NCBI GenBank assembly: GCA_004554385.1
Contig: SFMO01000143.1
Location: 12,347 to 76,346 of the forward strand
Source: Ruminococcus flavefaciens
GTDB taxonomy: Bacteria > Bacillota > Clostridia > Oscillospirales > Ruminococcaceae
DNA: 64,000 nt
Direction: 5' to 3'
In this document: positions 43,235-51,966 of the stretch, piece by piece
Layout: each line of letters opens with the position of its first letter
Position numbering within the stretch: the stretch's first letter is position 1
Program-made: the position numbers and the translations under genes
Notes under the pieces: model-generated
Seen by the model: only the letters and a program-made list of their open reading frames with translations
The model's database searches: none
Told to the model about the DNA's origin: nothing

Positions 43235-44101
43235 ATGAAGGAAATAGTCGGAGTACGCTTCAAGAGCGTAGGAAAAATATACTACTTTTCACCGGGAGAT
43301 ATAAACGCAAAGGTGGGCGACCGTGCCATCGTTGAGACAGTGCGCGGCGTTGAGTGCGGAGAGGTAGTCATTGCCAACCGTCAGATAGACGATGAGGAGA
43401 TAAATTCACCTCTCAAGCCTATAATCAGACTGGCTGACGAGAATGACCTCAAGACTGTGGAGAAGAACAAACAGCGTGAAAAGGACGCTTTCAGGATATG
43501 CGAGGAAAAGATAGCATTCCGTAAGCTGAATATGAAGCTGGTGGACGTTGAGTGCACCTTTGACAACAACAAGCTGCTCTTTTACTTTACAGCCGAGAAT
43601 CGTGTAGACTTCCGCGAGCTGGTAAAGGACCTTGCTGCTGTGTTCAGAACAAGAATAGAACTGCGTCAGATAGGTGTCCGCGACGAGGCAAAGATACTCG
43701 GCGGACTTGGCATCTGCGGAAGAGAGTTCTGCTGTAAGAGCTATATGGGCGATTTTCAGCCTGTTTCAATAAAAATGGCTAAGGAGCAGGGACTTTCCCT
43801 TAATCCTACGAAGATTTCGGGAACCTGCGGCAGACTTATGTGCTGTCTCAAAAACGAGCAGAATGCATATGAGGCTCTGCTGAAGATAACTCCTAAGATG
43901 GGCGCAACTGTTATTACTCCCGACGGCGACAAGGGACGTGTTGAGGACGTAAACCTTATTACAGGCAAGCTCCGCGTCAAGACCGACAAGTCAGAGGTGC
44001 CTGTGACACTTGACAGAAGCGAGGTAAAGCTCCTTAAAGACGCCGAGATAAGAGTAAACAAGGAAGAGCTTAAAGCGCTTAAGAACCTTGAGGACAAGTA
44101 A
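43235..44101 (+). CDS. ricT: RicT/YaaT PSP1-domain protein
   Basis: A 288-aa protein with the PSP1 domain. The central region GICGREFCCKSYMGDFQPVS and TCGRLMCCLKNEQ contain the conserved cysteines which, in Bacillus, help the RicA-RicF-RicT complex carry two Fe-S clusters. That complex promotes mRNA maturation by RNase Y and affects sporulation and competence. The C-terminal part has an S1-like VTPDGDKGRVEDVN stretch. TAGGAG precedes the ATG. It overlaps queH by one base. Confidence 0.92.
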   Translation: MKEIVGVRFKSVGKIYYFSPGDINAKVGDRAIVETVRGVECGEVVIANRQIDDEEINSPLKPIIRLADENDLKTVEKNKQREKDAFRICEEKIAFRKLNMKLVDVECTFDNNKLLFYFTAENRVDFRELVKDLAAVFRTRIELRQIGVRDEAKILGGLGICGREFCCKSYMGDFQPVSIKMAKEQGLSLNPTKISGTCGRLMCCLKNEQNAYEALLKITPKMGATVITPDGDKGRVEDVNLITGKLRVKTDKSEVPVTLDRSEVKLLKDAEIRVNKEELKALKNLEDK

Positions 44102-44712
44102 TGCCTCAGCAGCAGAAGATAAATTACGGCTTGCTTCTTGATAAGAAGATAGCCGAACTTGAAAAAAACGGCGAAAGACCGTCGCTCCTTCTCCATGCCT
44201 GCTGTGCGCCGTGCAGCAGCCACACCCTTACGGTGCTGGAGAAATACTTCCGCATCACGCTGTATTTCTGCAATCCGAATATAGCTCCCGAGGAAGAATT
44301 CACATTCAGATATGAGGAGCTTAAACGGCTTGTGAGCGAAATGGGACTGGATATACCCATTATCGAGGAGCCTTACGACCCTGCGCCTTTTTATGAGTTG
44401 GCAAAGGGACTCGAAGACCTTCCCGAGCGCGGAGAGCGCTGCCAAAAGTGCATAGAGTACCGCCTGCGAAAGGCAGGGGCAAAGGCAAAGGAGCTTTCAT
44501 GCGAATTTTTCACGACCACTCTCACGATAAGTCCCCATAAGGACTGCACTTTCATAAACGAGTGCGGCGGACGTTTGCAGCAGGAGATAGGTGTACCCTA
44601 TCTTTTCTCTGATTTCAAGAAGCACGAAGGCTATAAGCACTCTATTGAGCTGTCGAAGCAGTATGATTTGTACAGGCAGAACTACTGCGGCTGCGTTTAC
44701 AGTAAAAGGTAG
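44101..44712 (+). CDS. queH: epoxyqueuosine reductase QueH
   Basis: Fe-S enzyme of the DUF208 family reducing epoxyqueuosine to queuosine in tRNA; a non-homologous replacement for QueG. Diagnostic cysteines are in HACCAPCSSHTL near residue 30, GERCQKCIEYRL near 120 and YCGCVYS at the C-terminus; CNPNIAPEEEF and the DFKKHEGYKHS segment are conserved. Length (203 aa) is standard. It is the last gene of the operon, translationally coupled to ricT by a TAATG overlap. No other queuosine genes are in the window. Confidence 0.9.
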   Translation: MPQQQKINYGLLLDKKIAELEKNGERPSLLLHACCAPCSSHTLTVLEKYFRITLYFCNPNIAPEEEFTFRYEELKRLVSEMGLDIPIIEEPYDPAPFYELAKGLEDLPERGERCQKCIEYRLRKAGAKAKELSCEFFTTTLTISPHKDCTFINECGGRLQQEIGVPYLFSDFKKHEGYKHSIELSKQYDLYRQNYCGCVYSKR

Positions 44713-44822
44713 GGGACGCCGTCCTCGACGTCCCAAAGCCGTCAGCTATGTAGGAACTGGCGTTCCTGATACCCCAAACGTACTGTAGGGGCGGATATTA
44801 TCTACCCGAATATTCAGCTTAT
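44713..44822. repeat. dispersed-repeat-like intergenic sequence
   Basis: GC-richer segment with short inverted repeats such as GGGACG(T) pairs near 44713-44735 and GTAGGGGCGGAT with a partial complement near 44785-44806. Sequences of this kind recur at gene ends in this window (for example around 22370 and 51765-51930) and look like degenerate interspersed elements; no ORF is supported. Confidence 0.3.
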
Positions 44823-44832
44823 GGTGATCTTA

Positions 44833-45066
44833 ATGAATAATAATATTTATATTGAATATATTAAATATGCTGCGTTATTTATCGGCTTTTCTATAATATA
44901 TTTAGGCATATATTACCTTTGCGCAAAGGCAAAAATCAGAAATGCAGAGAAAAAAGGAACAAAGCCTGAATTGAGGCGTTTAAGACTGAGCTTTTTCGTT
45001 ATATGGCTGGTTTTACTGCTTTTATTTGTTTGGTTTTGTCTTAATTATGTAGGTGTGCTGCTGTAA
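44833..45066 (+). CDS. small two-helix membrane protein
   Basis: A 77-aa protein with two transmembrane segments (about residues 8-30 and 52-75) separated by a basic loop containing KAKIRNAEKKGTKPE. No family recognised. A weak GGTGA site precedes the ATG at 44833; another in-frame ATG at 44821 lacks any. It is followed by another small membrane protein gene. Confidence 0.5.
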   Translation: MNNNIYIEYIKYAALFIGFSIIYLGIYYLCAKAKIRNAEKKGTKPELRRLRLSFFVIWLVLLLLFVWFCLNYVGVLL

Positions 45067-45155
45067 TATATTTTTACGATCATATGCGGATATTTTCTGC
45101 ACGAATGAGGCCTGTGTTTTAATAAAAGTATTAATATAAAGGTGGTGTAATAGAT

Positions 45156-45704
45156 ATGAAAAATGGACCCATGACTGCTTTGGCTTTCTTTTTAGTGCTT
45201 CTGATTTTTGGACACACAGTTATGCTTGCTGTTCAGGTCATAAACGGCAGGCTTCTGCTGAGCAGAGCAAGAAAAAGCGGTGAGTCTGTTATAAAAGGTG
45301 TAAATGCAATTTATAAGATGGTAAATTATATAGCAGCCATTGCCGCAGAGTTGTTTTTTACAGGTGCTATCGGTTGGATCATTTTCAGATATAAAATGGA
45401 TACTGTTTCCGGTTTGCTTATCTGGACGATAGCATTGTCCCTCGGCTTGAGTACGGTCATACATATCATTGCCCTGTTCACAGAGAAGAATGTATATCTG
45501 ACCCCAAGCGGACTTATTTATTTTCTGGGCAGATTTAAGTTTGCGGACTGCCGTTTTTCATGGGACAGCTCCGATACCGCTGATTCTTTGTCGGACAAGC
45601 TCTACGTATACAAGAAAAAGGATAAATTCCCGTTTGTAGCCTCTTTTGAGGACAGAGAAACAGCTCACAGGATAGTGAAAGAAAATTCTGTAAAACAGCA
45701 GTAG
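45156..45704 (+). CDS. membrane protein with C-terminal cytoplasmic domain
   Basis: A 182-aa protein with three transmembrane segments (about 4-26, 48-72 and 86-108) and a C-terminal domain of about 70 residues containing VYLTPSGLIYFLG and KLYVYKKKDKFPFVASF. This resembles DUF5673-type small envelope proteins of Clostridia, but I am not certain. AAAGGTGGTG precedes the ATG. It lies 13 bp before ybaK, so they may share a transcript. Confidence 0.6.
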   Translation: MKNGPMTALAFFLVLLIFGHTVMLAVQVINGRLLLSRARKSGESVIKGVNAIYKMVNYIAAIAAELFFTGAIGWIIFRYKMDTVSGLLIWTIALSLGLSTVIHIIALFTEKNVYLTPSGLIYFLGRFKFADCRFSWDSSDTADSLSDKLYVYKKKDKFPFVASFEDRETAHRIVKENSVKQQ

Positions 45705-45717
45705 GAGATAATTTACA

Positions 45718-46194
45718 ATGGGTAAAGAATTAAAAACCAACGCAATGCGTTTTCTTGATAAAAGCAAGATCGAATACACCGTGCAGACCTACGAGTGCGA
45801 CGAGTTCATCGACGGCATACACACCGCCGAAAAGCTTGGACAGCCCCTTGACGAGACTTTCAAGACCTTAGTTGCGCAGGGTAAGAGCGGCAGCTTTTAC
45901 TGCTTTCTTATCCCCGTTGCACTGGAGCTTGATATGAAAAAAGCTGCAAAGAGCGTGGGCGAAAAGTCGGTAGAGCTTCTTCACGTCAAGGACATTACAG
46001 CTGTAACAGGCTATGTACGCGGCGGCTGTACGCCTATCGGAATGAAAAAGCAGTTTATGACCGTTGTGCATGAGAGCGCGGCAGAGCTTCCGCAGTTCTA
46101 CATAAGCGGCGGACGCATCGGCGTACAGATACATCTTTCTCCGCAGGAGCTTGTAAAGGCAATACGCGGAAAATTTGAGGATATTATCCTTTGA
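45718..46194 (+). CDS. ybaK: Cys-tRNA(Pro)/Cys-tRNA(Cys) deacylase YbaK/EbsC
   Basis: A 158-aa trans-editing protein that hydrolyses mischarged Cys-tRNA(Pro). The fold is that of the ProRS INS domain: AEKLGQPLDETFKTLV, then FLIPVALELDMKKAAK and the active-site loop GGCTPIGMKKQF. The downstream GGDEF gene begins 38 bp after its stop, with a GGGGGCGGCG ribosome site. Confidence 0.92.
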   Translation: MGKELKTNAMRFLDKSKIEYTVQTYECDEFIDGIHTAEKLGQPLDETFKTLVAQGKSGSFYCFLIPVALELDMKKAAKSVGEKSVELLHVKDITAVTGYVRGGCTPIGMKKQFMTVVHESAAELPQFYISGGRIGVQIHLSPQELVKAIRGKFEDIIL

Positions 46195-46232
46195 CAAACA
46201 GCCATTTGGGGCTGTCGAAAGGGGGCGGCGAT

Positions 46233-48017
46233 ATGAAGGGCGATTTTTTAAATGAAAGGCTTTACAGTGTTGGCAGAGCAGTTGTGGACAGAAGCTTCCA
46301 CACTCAGAGCGGCAATGAAGCCTTTTTTGCTTTTTTCGGCAACGATGTTACATACTCCATAAGGCGAACCATCTGCGATGAGGACTATCCGAGGATACTT
46401 GAATGTATGGAAAATGCCTCGGTGGGAAATTTCCGCAGGACAGTTATCCGCATGAAGGGAGTCAGCGGCGAACTTCGTTGGATACTGGCCTCTGTGAGGC
46501 TTGTACTGACCGAGGGCAGAGAGCCCCTGTACAGCATGAGCTTCAGTGATGTTTTCTCACTTGAATCCCTTGCCTACAGCCGTCAGCGCCAGCTTTCGGA
46601 GTACCGCTATCTGCTCAGCCTCGTATCCGACCTTGCCTTTGAATACAGCTTCGAGACAAGGAAGATACGTATTTATATGTTCGACTGCTTCCGTGAGATA
46701 GTCCTTTTTGACGAGGAACTGGAACAGTGGCGGAAAAATGCCATAGATCAGGGATATGTCCTTACCAGATATATCGAGACCTTCAATGCATTGTGCAGGG
46801 ATATTCAAAGCGGAGTCTACCGATTTGACCATGAGCTTGAGACCTCTGTGCTCACCGAGGGCAAGACCAAGGAGTTCTGCCTTTTCCGCGGCATCACAAG
46901 GTATGATGACCCTGACAGCCGCAAGGTGACGGGAATAGTTTCTGTTGTAAGCTCGCGGAGCGGCGGCAAGGAAGTGAACCTTGCTCTTGAAGCCAACAGG
47001 GACTCGCTTTCGGGACTACTCAATAAACGTGCTATTACTGCCTTTGCTCAGGAGATACTCGATGATGAGCCAAGACACAGCGTGAGCTTTGTTATACTTG
47101 ATATTGACGATTTTACCGACATAAACAACGGCTACGGACACCTTTTCGGCGACGAGGTGATATATACCGTCGCAAGAATAATCAAGACAGAGATAGGTTC
47201 ACGGGGAATTGCAGGCAGAATAAGCGGCGGAGGTTTTCTCATCGTTCTTGAGGAGATACGGGACGAGGAGGACCTGCGAAGTGTGCTCCGTGCTATCAGG
47301 ACCAATATCGAGTTCTCCTTTGCAGACAGATTCGAGAAGTTCAGACTTACCTGTTCCATGGGTGTTTCTACCTATCCTATTGACAGCAGGGACTACGACG
47401 AGCTGTTCATGCAGGCGGATAAAGCGCTGTATATTGCTCAGGAAAAGGGACAGAACCGCTATGTTATCTATGACGTGGTAAAGCACGGACCGGTTCAGAA
47501 GGACATTGGCAACAGGATAGCTTTCCTGAGCAGCAAGAGCGAGTCCTCGGAAAAGCTGGGATTTGTAAGCGGACTTGCCGAAAGTCTCGTTCTCGGAAGG
47601 ATCCCCGATATTTCCGTGCTTCTGGAGCAGGTGAGAGTACAGTTCGGACTTGATGATATATGCGTATTTTCGGGCAGTGATATGGGACTTATGCTGAGCT
47701 GTGGAAATGCAGCCTCAAAGAGTGCGGCATATCTCCTTGAAAACAGCTATACAGACCGATTTACAGGCGACGGCTTATTTGTTATCGACAACGTCAACGA
47801 GCTTGAAGGACGTGACGACAATGCCTTTGCGCAGCTTGTGGCACAGAATATCGGCGGAGCAGTTCAGTATCTCATCACAGAGGACGGTATGATAAAGGGA
47901 ATGATCTCCTTCTGTTATATCGATAGATTCAATAAATGGTCAGTGGCGGACATAAACTACTTCGCCATAATCGGCAGAGTTATTTCAGCCATACTCAAGA
48001 AGCAGGCGTTTATCTGA
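46233..48017 (+). CDS. PAS-GGDEF-GAF protein with degenerate GGDEF site
   Basis: A 594-aa cytosolic signalling protein without transmembrane helices. N-terminal PAS-like domain (about 10-130), a helical region (about 135-260), a GGDEF domain (about 265-430) with DIDDFTDINNGYGHLFGDEV, and a C-terminal GAF-like domain (about 440-594). Its catalytic signature reads SGGGF in GRISGGGFLIVL in place of GGDEF, lacking the metal-binding acidic pair, so diguanylate cyclase activity is unlikely; it may be an effector or a GTP-binding regulator. The ATG at 46233 follows AAAGGGGG; a TTG at 46191 opens the same frame. Confidence 0.85.
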   Translation: MKGDFLNERLYSVGRAVVDRSFHTQSGNEAFFAFFGNDVTYSIRRTICDEDYPRILECMENASVGNFRRTVIRMKGVSGELRWILASVRLVLTEGREPLYSMSFSDVFSLESLAYSRQRQLSEYRYLLSLVSDLAFEYSFETRKIRIYMFDCFREIVLFDEELEQWRKNAIDQGYVLTRYIETFNALCRDIQSGVYRFDHELETSVLTEGKTKEFCLFRGITRYDDPDSRKVTGIVSVVSSRSGGKEVNLALEANRDSLSGLLNKRAITAFAQEILDDEPRHSVSFVILDIDDFTDINNGYGHLFGDEVIYTVARIIKTEIGSRGIAGRISGGGFLIVLEEIRDEEDLRSVLRAIRTNIEFSFADRFEKFRLTCSMGVSTYPIDSRDYDELFMQADKALYIAQEKGQNRYVIYDVVKHGPVQKDIGNRIAFLSSKSESSEKLGFVSGLAESLVLGRIPDISVLLEQVRVQFGLDDICVFSGSDMGLMLSCGNAASKSAAYLLENSYTDRFTGDGLFVIDNVNELEGRDDNAFAQLVAQNIGGAVQYLITEDGMIKGMISFCYIDRFNKWSVADINYFAIIGRVISAILKKQAFI

Positions 48018-48172
48018 CATTTTCTATGGACATTATCCACGAATAAGGGGCGGCGGATTTGTCTATTCCTACAAAGTTGTTTGAAAACTGCAACAAAATG
48101 CCGTTTAAGACACACTTATATAACAGAGACTTTTATTCGCACGTTATCTTCAAATATATTAAGGGGGTTATT

Positions 48173-48262
48173 ATGGAAGAAGCATTGGCGGCTGTTTCAG
48201 CCATAGTTCTGCTAATAGGCTGCTATGCAGGCTGCGGCAGAGGAAAAAAGAGGAAAAACTAA
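48173..48262 (+). CDS. possible 29-aa single-helix membrane peptide
   Basis: A short frame with AAGGGGG seven bases before the ATG. It encodes a hydrophobic helix (AVSAIVLLIGCYAGC) followed by a basic tail GRGKKRKN, which is a common layout for small membrane peptides. It ends directly before the CIRCE element. No homologue recognised. Confidence 0.4.
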   Translation: MEEALAAVSAIVLLIGCYAGCGRGKKRKN

Positions 48263-48264
48263 AA

Positions 48265-48291
48265 TTAGCACTCTCGCACAGAGAGTGCTAA
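48265..48291. promoter_or_regulatory. CIRCE element (HrcA operator)
   Basis: Exact match to the consensus: TTAGCACTC, nine bases, GAGTGCTAA. It lies upstream of the hsp20 gene; a TATAAT at 48342-48347 is the nearest -10 box. CIRCE normally overlaps the leader of heat-shock operons; here it is about 50 bp upstream of that box. As an 11-bp stem it can also fold as a terminator of the preceding peptide gene. Confidence 0.85.
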
Positions 48292-48446
48292 TTTTCATTA
48301 TACTGTCACATATCTTTGATATTCCTTTCAAAAAAGGGCTGTATAATATAGACAATGAAACGAAAGGAAGCGATACCGATGGAAAGTGCATATTATGAGG
48401 AAAACTGCATAGGATAAATATGAAATATCAATTGGAGGTATGAATT

Positions 48447-48872
48447 ATGTATGGACTTACACCTTTCGGCGGCACAGGCTTCGGTCTGTGGGACGCATTC
48501 AATGACTTTGACAATAATTTCTTTGGCAGCAGCATGCCGGTAAGCAGCTGCAAGACCGATATCCGCGATGACGGCGACAAGTACGTTCTCGAATCAGAGC
48601 TCCCGGGCTTTGAGAAGGAGGACATCAAGCTTGACCTCAGCGGAACACAGCTCACCATTGCTGCCGAGCACAGCACAAACAACGACGAAAAGGACGACAA
48701 GGGCAACTATATCCGCCGCGAGCGCACATTCGGCTCGTATAAGAGAAGCTTCGACATCAGCGATATCGATACAGAGGGGATCAATGCGGAGTACAAGAAC
48801 GGTATCCTGACCATTGAACTGCCGAAGAAAGCTCCCGAAGCTCCTGCCGCAAAGAGACTTGAAATAAAGTAA
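48447..48872 (+). CDS. hsp20: Hsp20/alpha-crystallin small heat-shock protein
   Basis: ATP-independent chaperone, 141 aa. An N-terminal arm rich in Phe and Gly, then an alpha-crystallin domain from DIRDDGDKYVLESELPGF to the conserved GILTIELPKK. The C-terminal I-x-I type anchor appears as KRLEIK. It is preceded by GGAGG and by a CIRCE element, so HrcA control is likely. Between the -10 box and the gene lies a 20-codon frame (48355-48417) ending before it. Confidence 0.93.
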   Translation: MYGLTPFGGTGFGLWDAFNDFDNNFFGSSMPVSSCKTDIRDDGDKYVLESELPGFEKEDIKLDLSGTQLTIAAEHSTNNDEKDDKGNYIRRERTFGSYKRSFDISDIDTEGINAEYKNGILTIELPKKAPEAPAAKRLEIK

Positions 48873-48910
48873 GGCAAAGCCTGCCATAATATATAACACA
48901 CTCACATCTG

Positions 48911-48949
48911 AGCCATGAAGAAGCCATAATCTTCATGGCTGTTTTTTTT
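48911..48949 (+). terminator. terminator of hsp20
   Basis: Stem AGCCATGAAGA / TCTTCATGGCT with an eight-base loop and eight T. The 220 bp after it contain only the next promoter. Confidence 0.92.
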
Positions 48950-49097
48950 GCCTGTCGTAGGGCAGCGGTAAACGGAAAACGCAGAAAGGTCCAGACTTGA
49001 TAAGCTTGCAGAGGCATTTCACTTTAGGCAGGATTAACATTCCGCAGGGGGAAAAACCGTCGGAATGTACAAATCTAACTTTGGCAAAAAAATTATC

Positions 49098-49126
49098 TTC
49101 ACTTTTCTCGCTAAATATGTTATAAT
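49098..49126 (+). promoter_or_regulatory. promoter of the HAD phosphatase gene
   Basis: TTCACT (49098-49103), 17-bp spacer, TATAAT (49121-49126). Confidence 0.6.
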
Positions 49127-49172
49127 ACTATTATGAATATCCACTCAAAGGTTTTCGGAGGTGACCCTGTAA

Positions 49173-50000
49173 TTGAAAAGGCTCTATATCACAGACCTTG
49201 ACGGTACACTTCTCAGCACGGAGGGCAGTATATCTGCAAAAACTGCCGCTATTCTCAATTCTCTGACAGCTGAAGGCATATGCTTCACATTTGCAACTGC
49301 AAGGTCAGTGTATTCCGCAAAGCCTATAACCTCGGCTCTGGATATAAACGTGCCGTGTATACTTATGAACGGTGTGAGTATCTACGACCTGAGAGCAGAT
49401 GGATATCTCGCTAATCAGTATATACCCGTGAGTGCTTCGGAAAAGGTCATTGAGGCCTTTGAACGTGAGAAGGCGGAGGTTTTCCTCTACCGCTTCAACG
49501 ATGAGGTGCTTACCTGTTACTATACGAAGGTGACTACAAGAGTCATGAAGAGCTTTGCAGAGGTCCGCAGGAACCGCTATAACAAGCCCTATGTTCAGTG
49601 TGCTGATCTCCTTGACGCCGCTGATGGAAGGACTATTTACTATACGGCTCTGGACGAGCATGAAAAGCTCCTGCCCGTAAAGAATGCCATTGACAGTATC
49701 GATGGTGTGGACTATGCCTTCTATGAGGATACCTACACAGGGAAATGGTTCCTTGAGGTGTTTTCCGCAAAGGCTTCAAAGTCCAACGGACTGCGGTATC
49801 TCCGTGAGAGATACGGCTTTGATGAGGTGGTCGCATTCGGCGATAATCTCAACGACCTGCCTATGTTCAGTGAGGCGGATATAAAGGTCGCTGTAGGCAA
49901 TGCAAGGGACGAGGTAAAGGCTGCCGCCGACTATATCATCGGCACTAACGATGAGGACGGAGTTGCAGAGTGGCTCCTTGCAGCGCACAATAAAACATGA
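49173..50000 (+). CDS. Cof-type HAD-superfamily phosphatase
   Basis: A 275-aa hydrolase of the Cof subfamily acting on sugar phosphates or similar metabolites. Motif I is ITDLDGTLLS, motif II is in FTFATAR, and motif IV is VVAFGDNLNDLPMF; a C2B cap lies between. The start is a TTG with GGAGGTG upstream. The substrate is unknown. The iorA gene begins 31 bp later, so read-through is possible. Confidence 0.9.
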   Translation: MKRLYITDLDGTLLSTEGSISAKTAAILNSLTAEGICFTFATARSVYSAKPITSALDINVPCILMNGVSIYDLRADGYLANQYIPVSASEKVIEAFEREKAEVFLYRFNDEVLTCYYTKVTTRVMKSFAEVRRNRYNKPYVQCADLLDAADGRTIYYTALDEHEKLLPVKNAIDSIDGVDYAFYEDTYTGKWFLEVFSAKASKSNGLRYLRERYGFDEVVAFGDNLNDLPMFSEADIKVAVGNARDEVKAAADYIIGTNDEDGVAEWLLAAHNKT

Positions 50001-50031
50001 TAATCTTTATTTAAGAAAGGACATAGATATA

Positions 50032-51762
50032 ATGAAGAAATTAATGCTTGGAAACGAAGCCTTCGCAAGAGGCTTATATGAAGCGGGCTGCCGCGTAGTA
50101 TCAAGCTATCCCGGTACTCCCTCAACTGAGATAACAGAGGAAGTCGCAAAGTATGACGAGGTATACGCAGAGTGGGCTCCCAACGAGAAGGTAGCTATGG
50201 AGACAGCTCTCGGAGCTTCTATTGCAGGCGCAAGAAGCTTCTGCGGAATGAAGCACGTTGGTCTCAACGTTGCTGCAGACCCTCTCTATACAGCAGGCTA
50301 CACAGGCGTTAACGCAGGTATGGTCATCGCAGTTGCTGACGACCAGGGCATGCACTCCTCTCAGAATGAGCAGGACAGCCGTCACCACGCTATCGCTTCA
50401 AAGGTACCAATGCTCGAACCCTCTGATTCCACAGAATGTAAGGAGTTCGTCAAGCTTGCTTTCGAGCTTTCCGAGCAGTTTGACGCACCATTCATAGTAA
50501 GAATGTCCACAAGAGTTTCTCACTCACAGAGCATAGTTGAAATGGAAGACCGCAATGAGCTTCCTCTCAAGGACTACGAAAAGACACCTAATAAATTCGT
50601 TATGATGCCTGCTTACGCAAAGGGCAGACACGTTTTCGTTGAAGAGCGTACAAAGAAGCTCATCGAGTACGCCGAGACTTCTCCCCTCAACAGAGTCGAG
50701 ATCTCTGACAAGGCTGAATTCGGTGTTATCACCAACGGCGCTGCATATCAGTATGTCAAGGAAGCTCTCGGCGACAAGGCTTCAGTCCTCAAGCTCGGTA
50801 TGGTAAATCCTCTCCCTGTAAAGCTTATTCAGGACTTCGCAAAGAAGTACGAGCAGATATACGTTATCGAGGAGCTTGATGGCATTATCGAGGAGCACTG
50901 CCGCAACATCGGCGTAAACAACGTAAAGGGCAAGGAGATATTCGGCTACATAGGCGAGCTTCCACAGTCTGTTATCGCAGAGAAGCTTCTTGGCGAGAAG
51001 AAGGAATTCGTGGCTCTTGAAGATGATATCCCTGTACGTCCTCCTGTAATGTGCGCAGGATGTCCTCACAGAGGTCTGTTCTACTGCTTAAAGAAGCTTG
51101 GCGTAACAGTATCGGGTGATATCGGATGCTACACTCTCGGAGCTGCTGCACCTCTCAACGCAATCGATACAACTATCTGCATGGGAGCATCTATCTCGGG
51201 ACTCCACGGCTTCAACAAGGCAAGAGGAGCAGAGTCAGAGCACAAGAGCGTTGCAGTTATCGGTGATTCTACCTTCATGCACAGCGGCATGACAGGTCTT
51301 GTAAATATCGCTTACAACAATTCAAATTCTACAGTTATCATTCTTGACAACTCTATCACAGGTATGACAGGTCATCAGCAGAACCCCACAACAGGTAAGA
51401 ACCTCAAGGGCGATCCTGCTGCGGCAGTTAACCTTGAAGAGCTCTGCAAGGCTATCGGTATCAAGCGCGTTCGCGTAACTGATCCTTACAAGCTTGCCGA
51501 GACAGAGGCTGCTATCAAGGAGGAGCTTGCTGCGGACGAGGCTTCAGTAATTATTTCCCGCCGTCCATGTGCACTTCTCAAGTACGTAAAGCACAATCCG
51601 CCTCTCAAGGTAAATGCTGACAAGTGCGTAGGCTGCAAGATGTGTATGAAGCTTGGATGTCCTGCTATCTCGATGCGTGACGGCAAGGCAGTTATCGACC
51701 ATACCCAGTGCGTAGGCTGCGGCATCTGCCAGGAGCAGTGTAAAGTCGGTGCTATTCAGTAA
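50032..51762 (+). CDS. iorA: indolepyruvate:ferredoxin oxidoreductase alpha subunit
   Basis: A 576-aa thiamine-pyrophosphate enzyme subunit. The N-terminal pyruvate:ferredoxin oxidoreductase-type domain starts LMLGNEAFARGLYEAG and includes SSYPGTPSTEI; the TPP-binding domain has CAGCPHRG, GDIGCYTLG and GDSTFMHSG; and two 4Fe-4S clusters at the C-terminus are bound by CVGCKMCMKLGC and CVGCGICQEQC. It interconverts aryl-pyruvates and aryl-acetyl-CoA using ferredoxin. Together with the phenylacetate-CoA ligase downstream it can run in the carboxylating direction to make aromatic amino acids from arylacetates. Confidence 0.93.
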   Translation: MKKLMLGNEAFARGLYEAGCRVVSSYPGTPSTEITEEVAKYDEVYAEWAPNEKVAMETALGASIAGARSFCGMKHVGLNVAADPLYTAGYTGVNAGMVIAVADDQGMHSSQNEQDSRHHAIASKVPMLEPSDSTECKEFVKLAFELSEQFDAPFIVRMSTRVSHSQSIVEMEDRNELPLKDYEKTPNKFVMMPAYAKGRHVFVEERTKKLIEYAETSPLNRVEISDKAEFGVITNGAAYQYVKEALGDKASVLKLGMVNPLPVKLIQDFAKKYEQIYVIEELDGIIEEHCRNIGVNNVKGKEIFGYIGELPQSVIAEKLLGEKKEFVALEDDIPVRPPVMCAGCPHRGLFYCLKKLGVTVSGDIGCYTLGAAAPLNAIDTTICMGASISGLHGFNKARGAESEHKSVAVIGDSTFMHSGMTGLVNIAYNNSNSTVIILDNSITGMTGHQQNPTTGKNLKGDPAAAVNLEELCKAIGIKRVRVTDPYKLAETEAAIKEELAADEASVIISRRPCALLKYVKHNPPLKVNADKCVGCKMCMKLGCPAISMRDGKAVIDHTQCVGCGICQEQCKVGAIQ

Positions 51763-51940
51763 TCAGAGCTTAGAGCTAAGAACTTAGAGCTTAGAAATGG
51801 GGAGGACTAGTGAACTCGACCGCCCAAGAGCCCTTAGCCCTGTATGGGCTGGCACATTCGGCAGCCCGCTATCCGACCGAATAAGCAAAAATATCTTGTA
51901 TGGACGAATACCGTTCGCCCGTATATATTCGATAATTACG
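51763..51940. repeat. repeat-like spacer interrupting iorA and iorB
   Basis: Starts with degenerate direct repeats of a GCTTAGA unit (about 51766-51796), then a GC-rich stretch with AGCCC/GGGCT and GACGAATACCGTTCGCCC-type partial palindromes. It resembles interspersed elements elsewhere in the window and may have inserted into the operon. Confidence 0.35.
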
Positions 51941-51966
51941 AATTGTAAGTTTTACGGAGTAAGATC

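Noticed and set aside
44820..45704. The two small membrane proteins before ybaK as a toxin-antitoxin pair
   Set aside because: Their lengths and topology do not match a known system, they are not overlapping, and no antitoxin-like DNA-binding protein is present.
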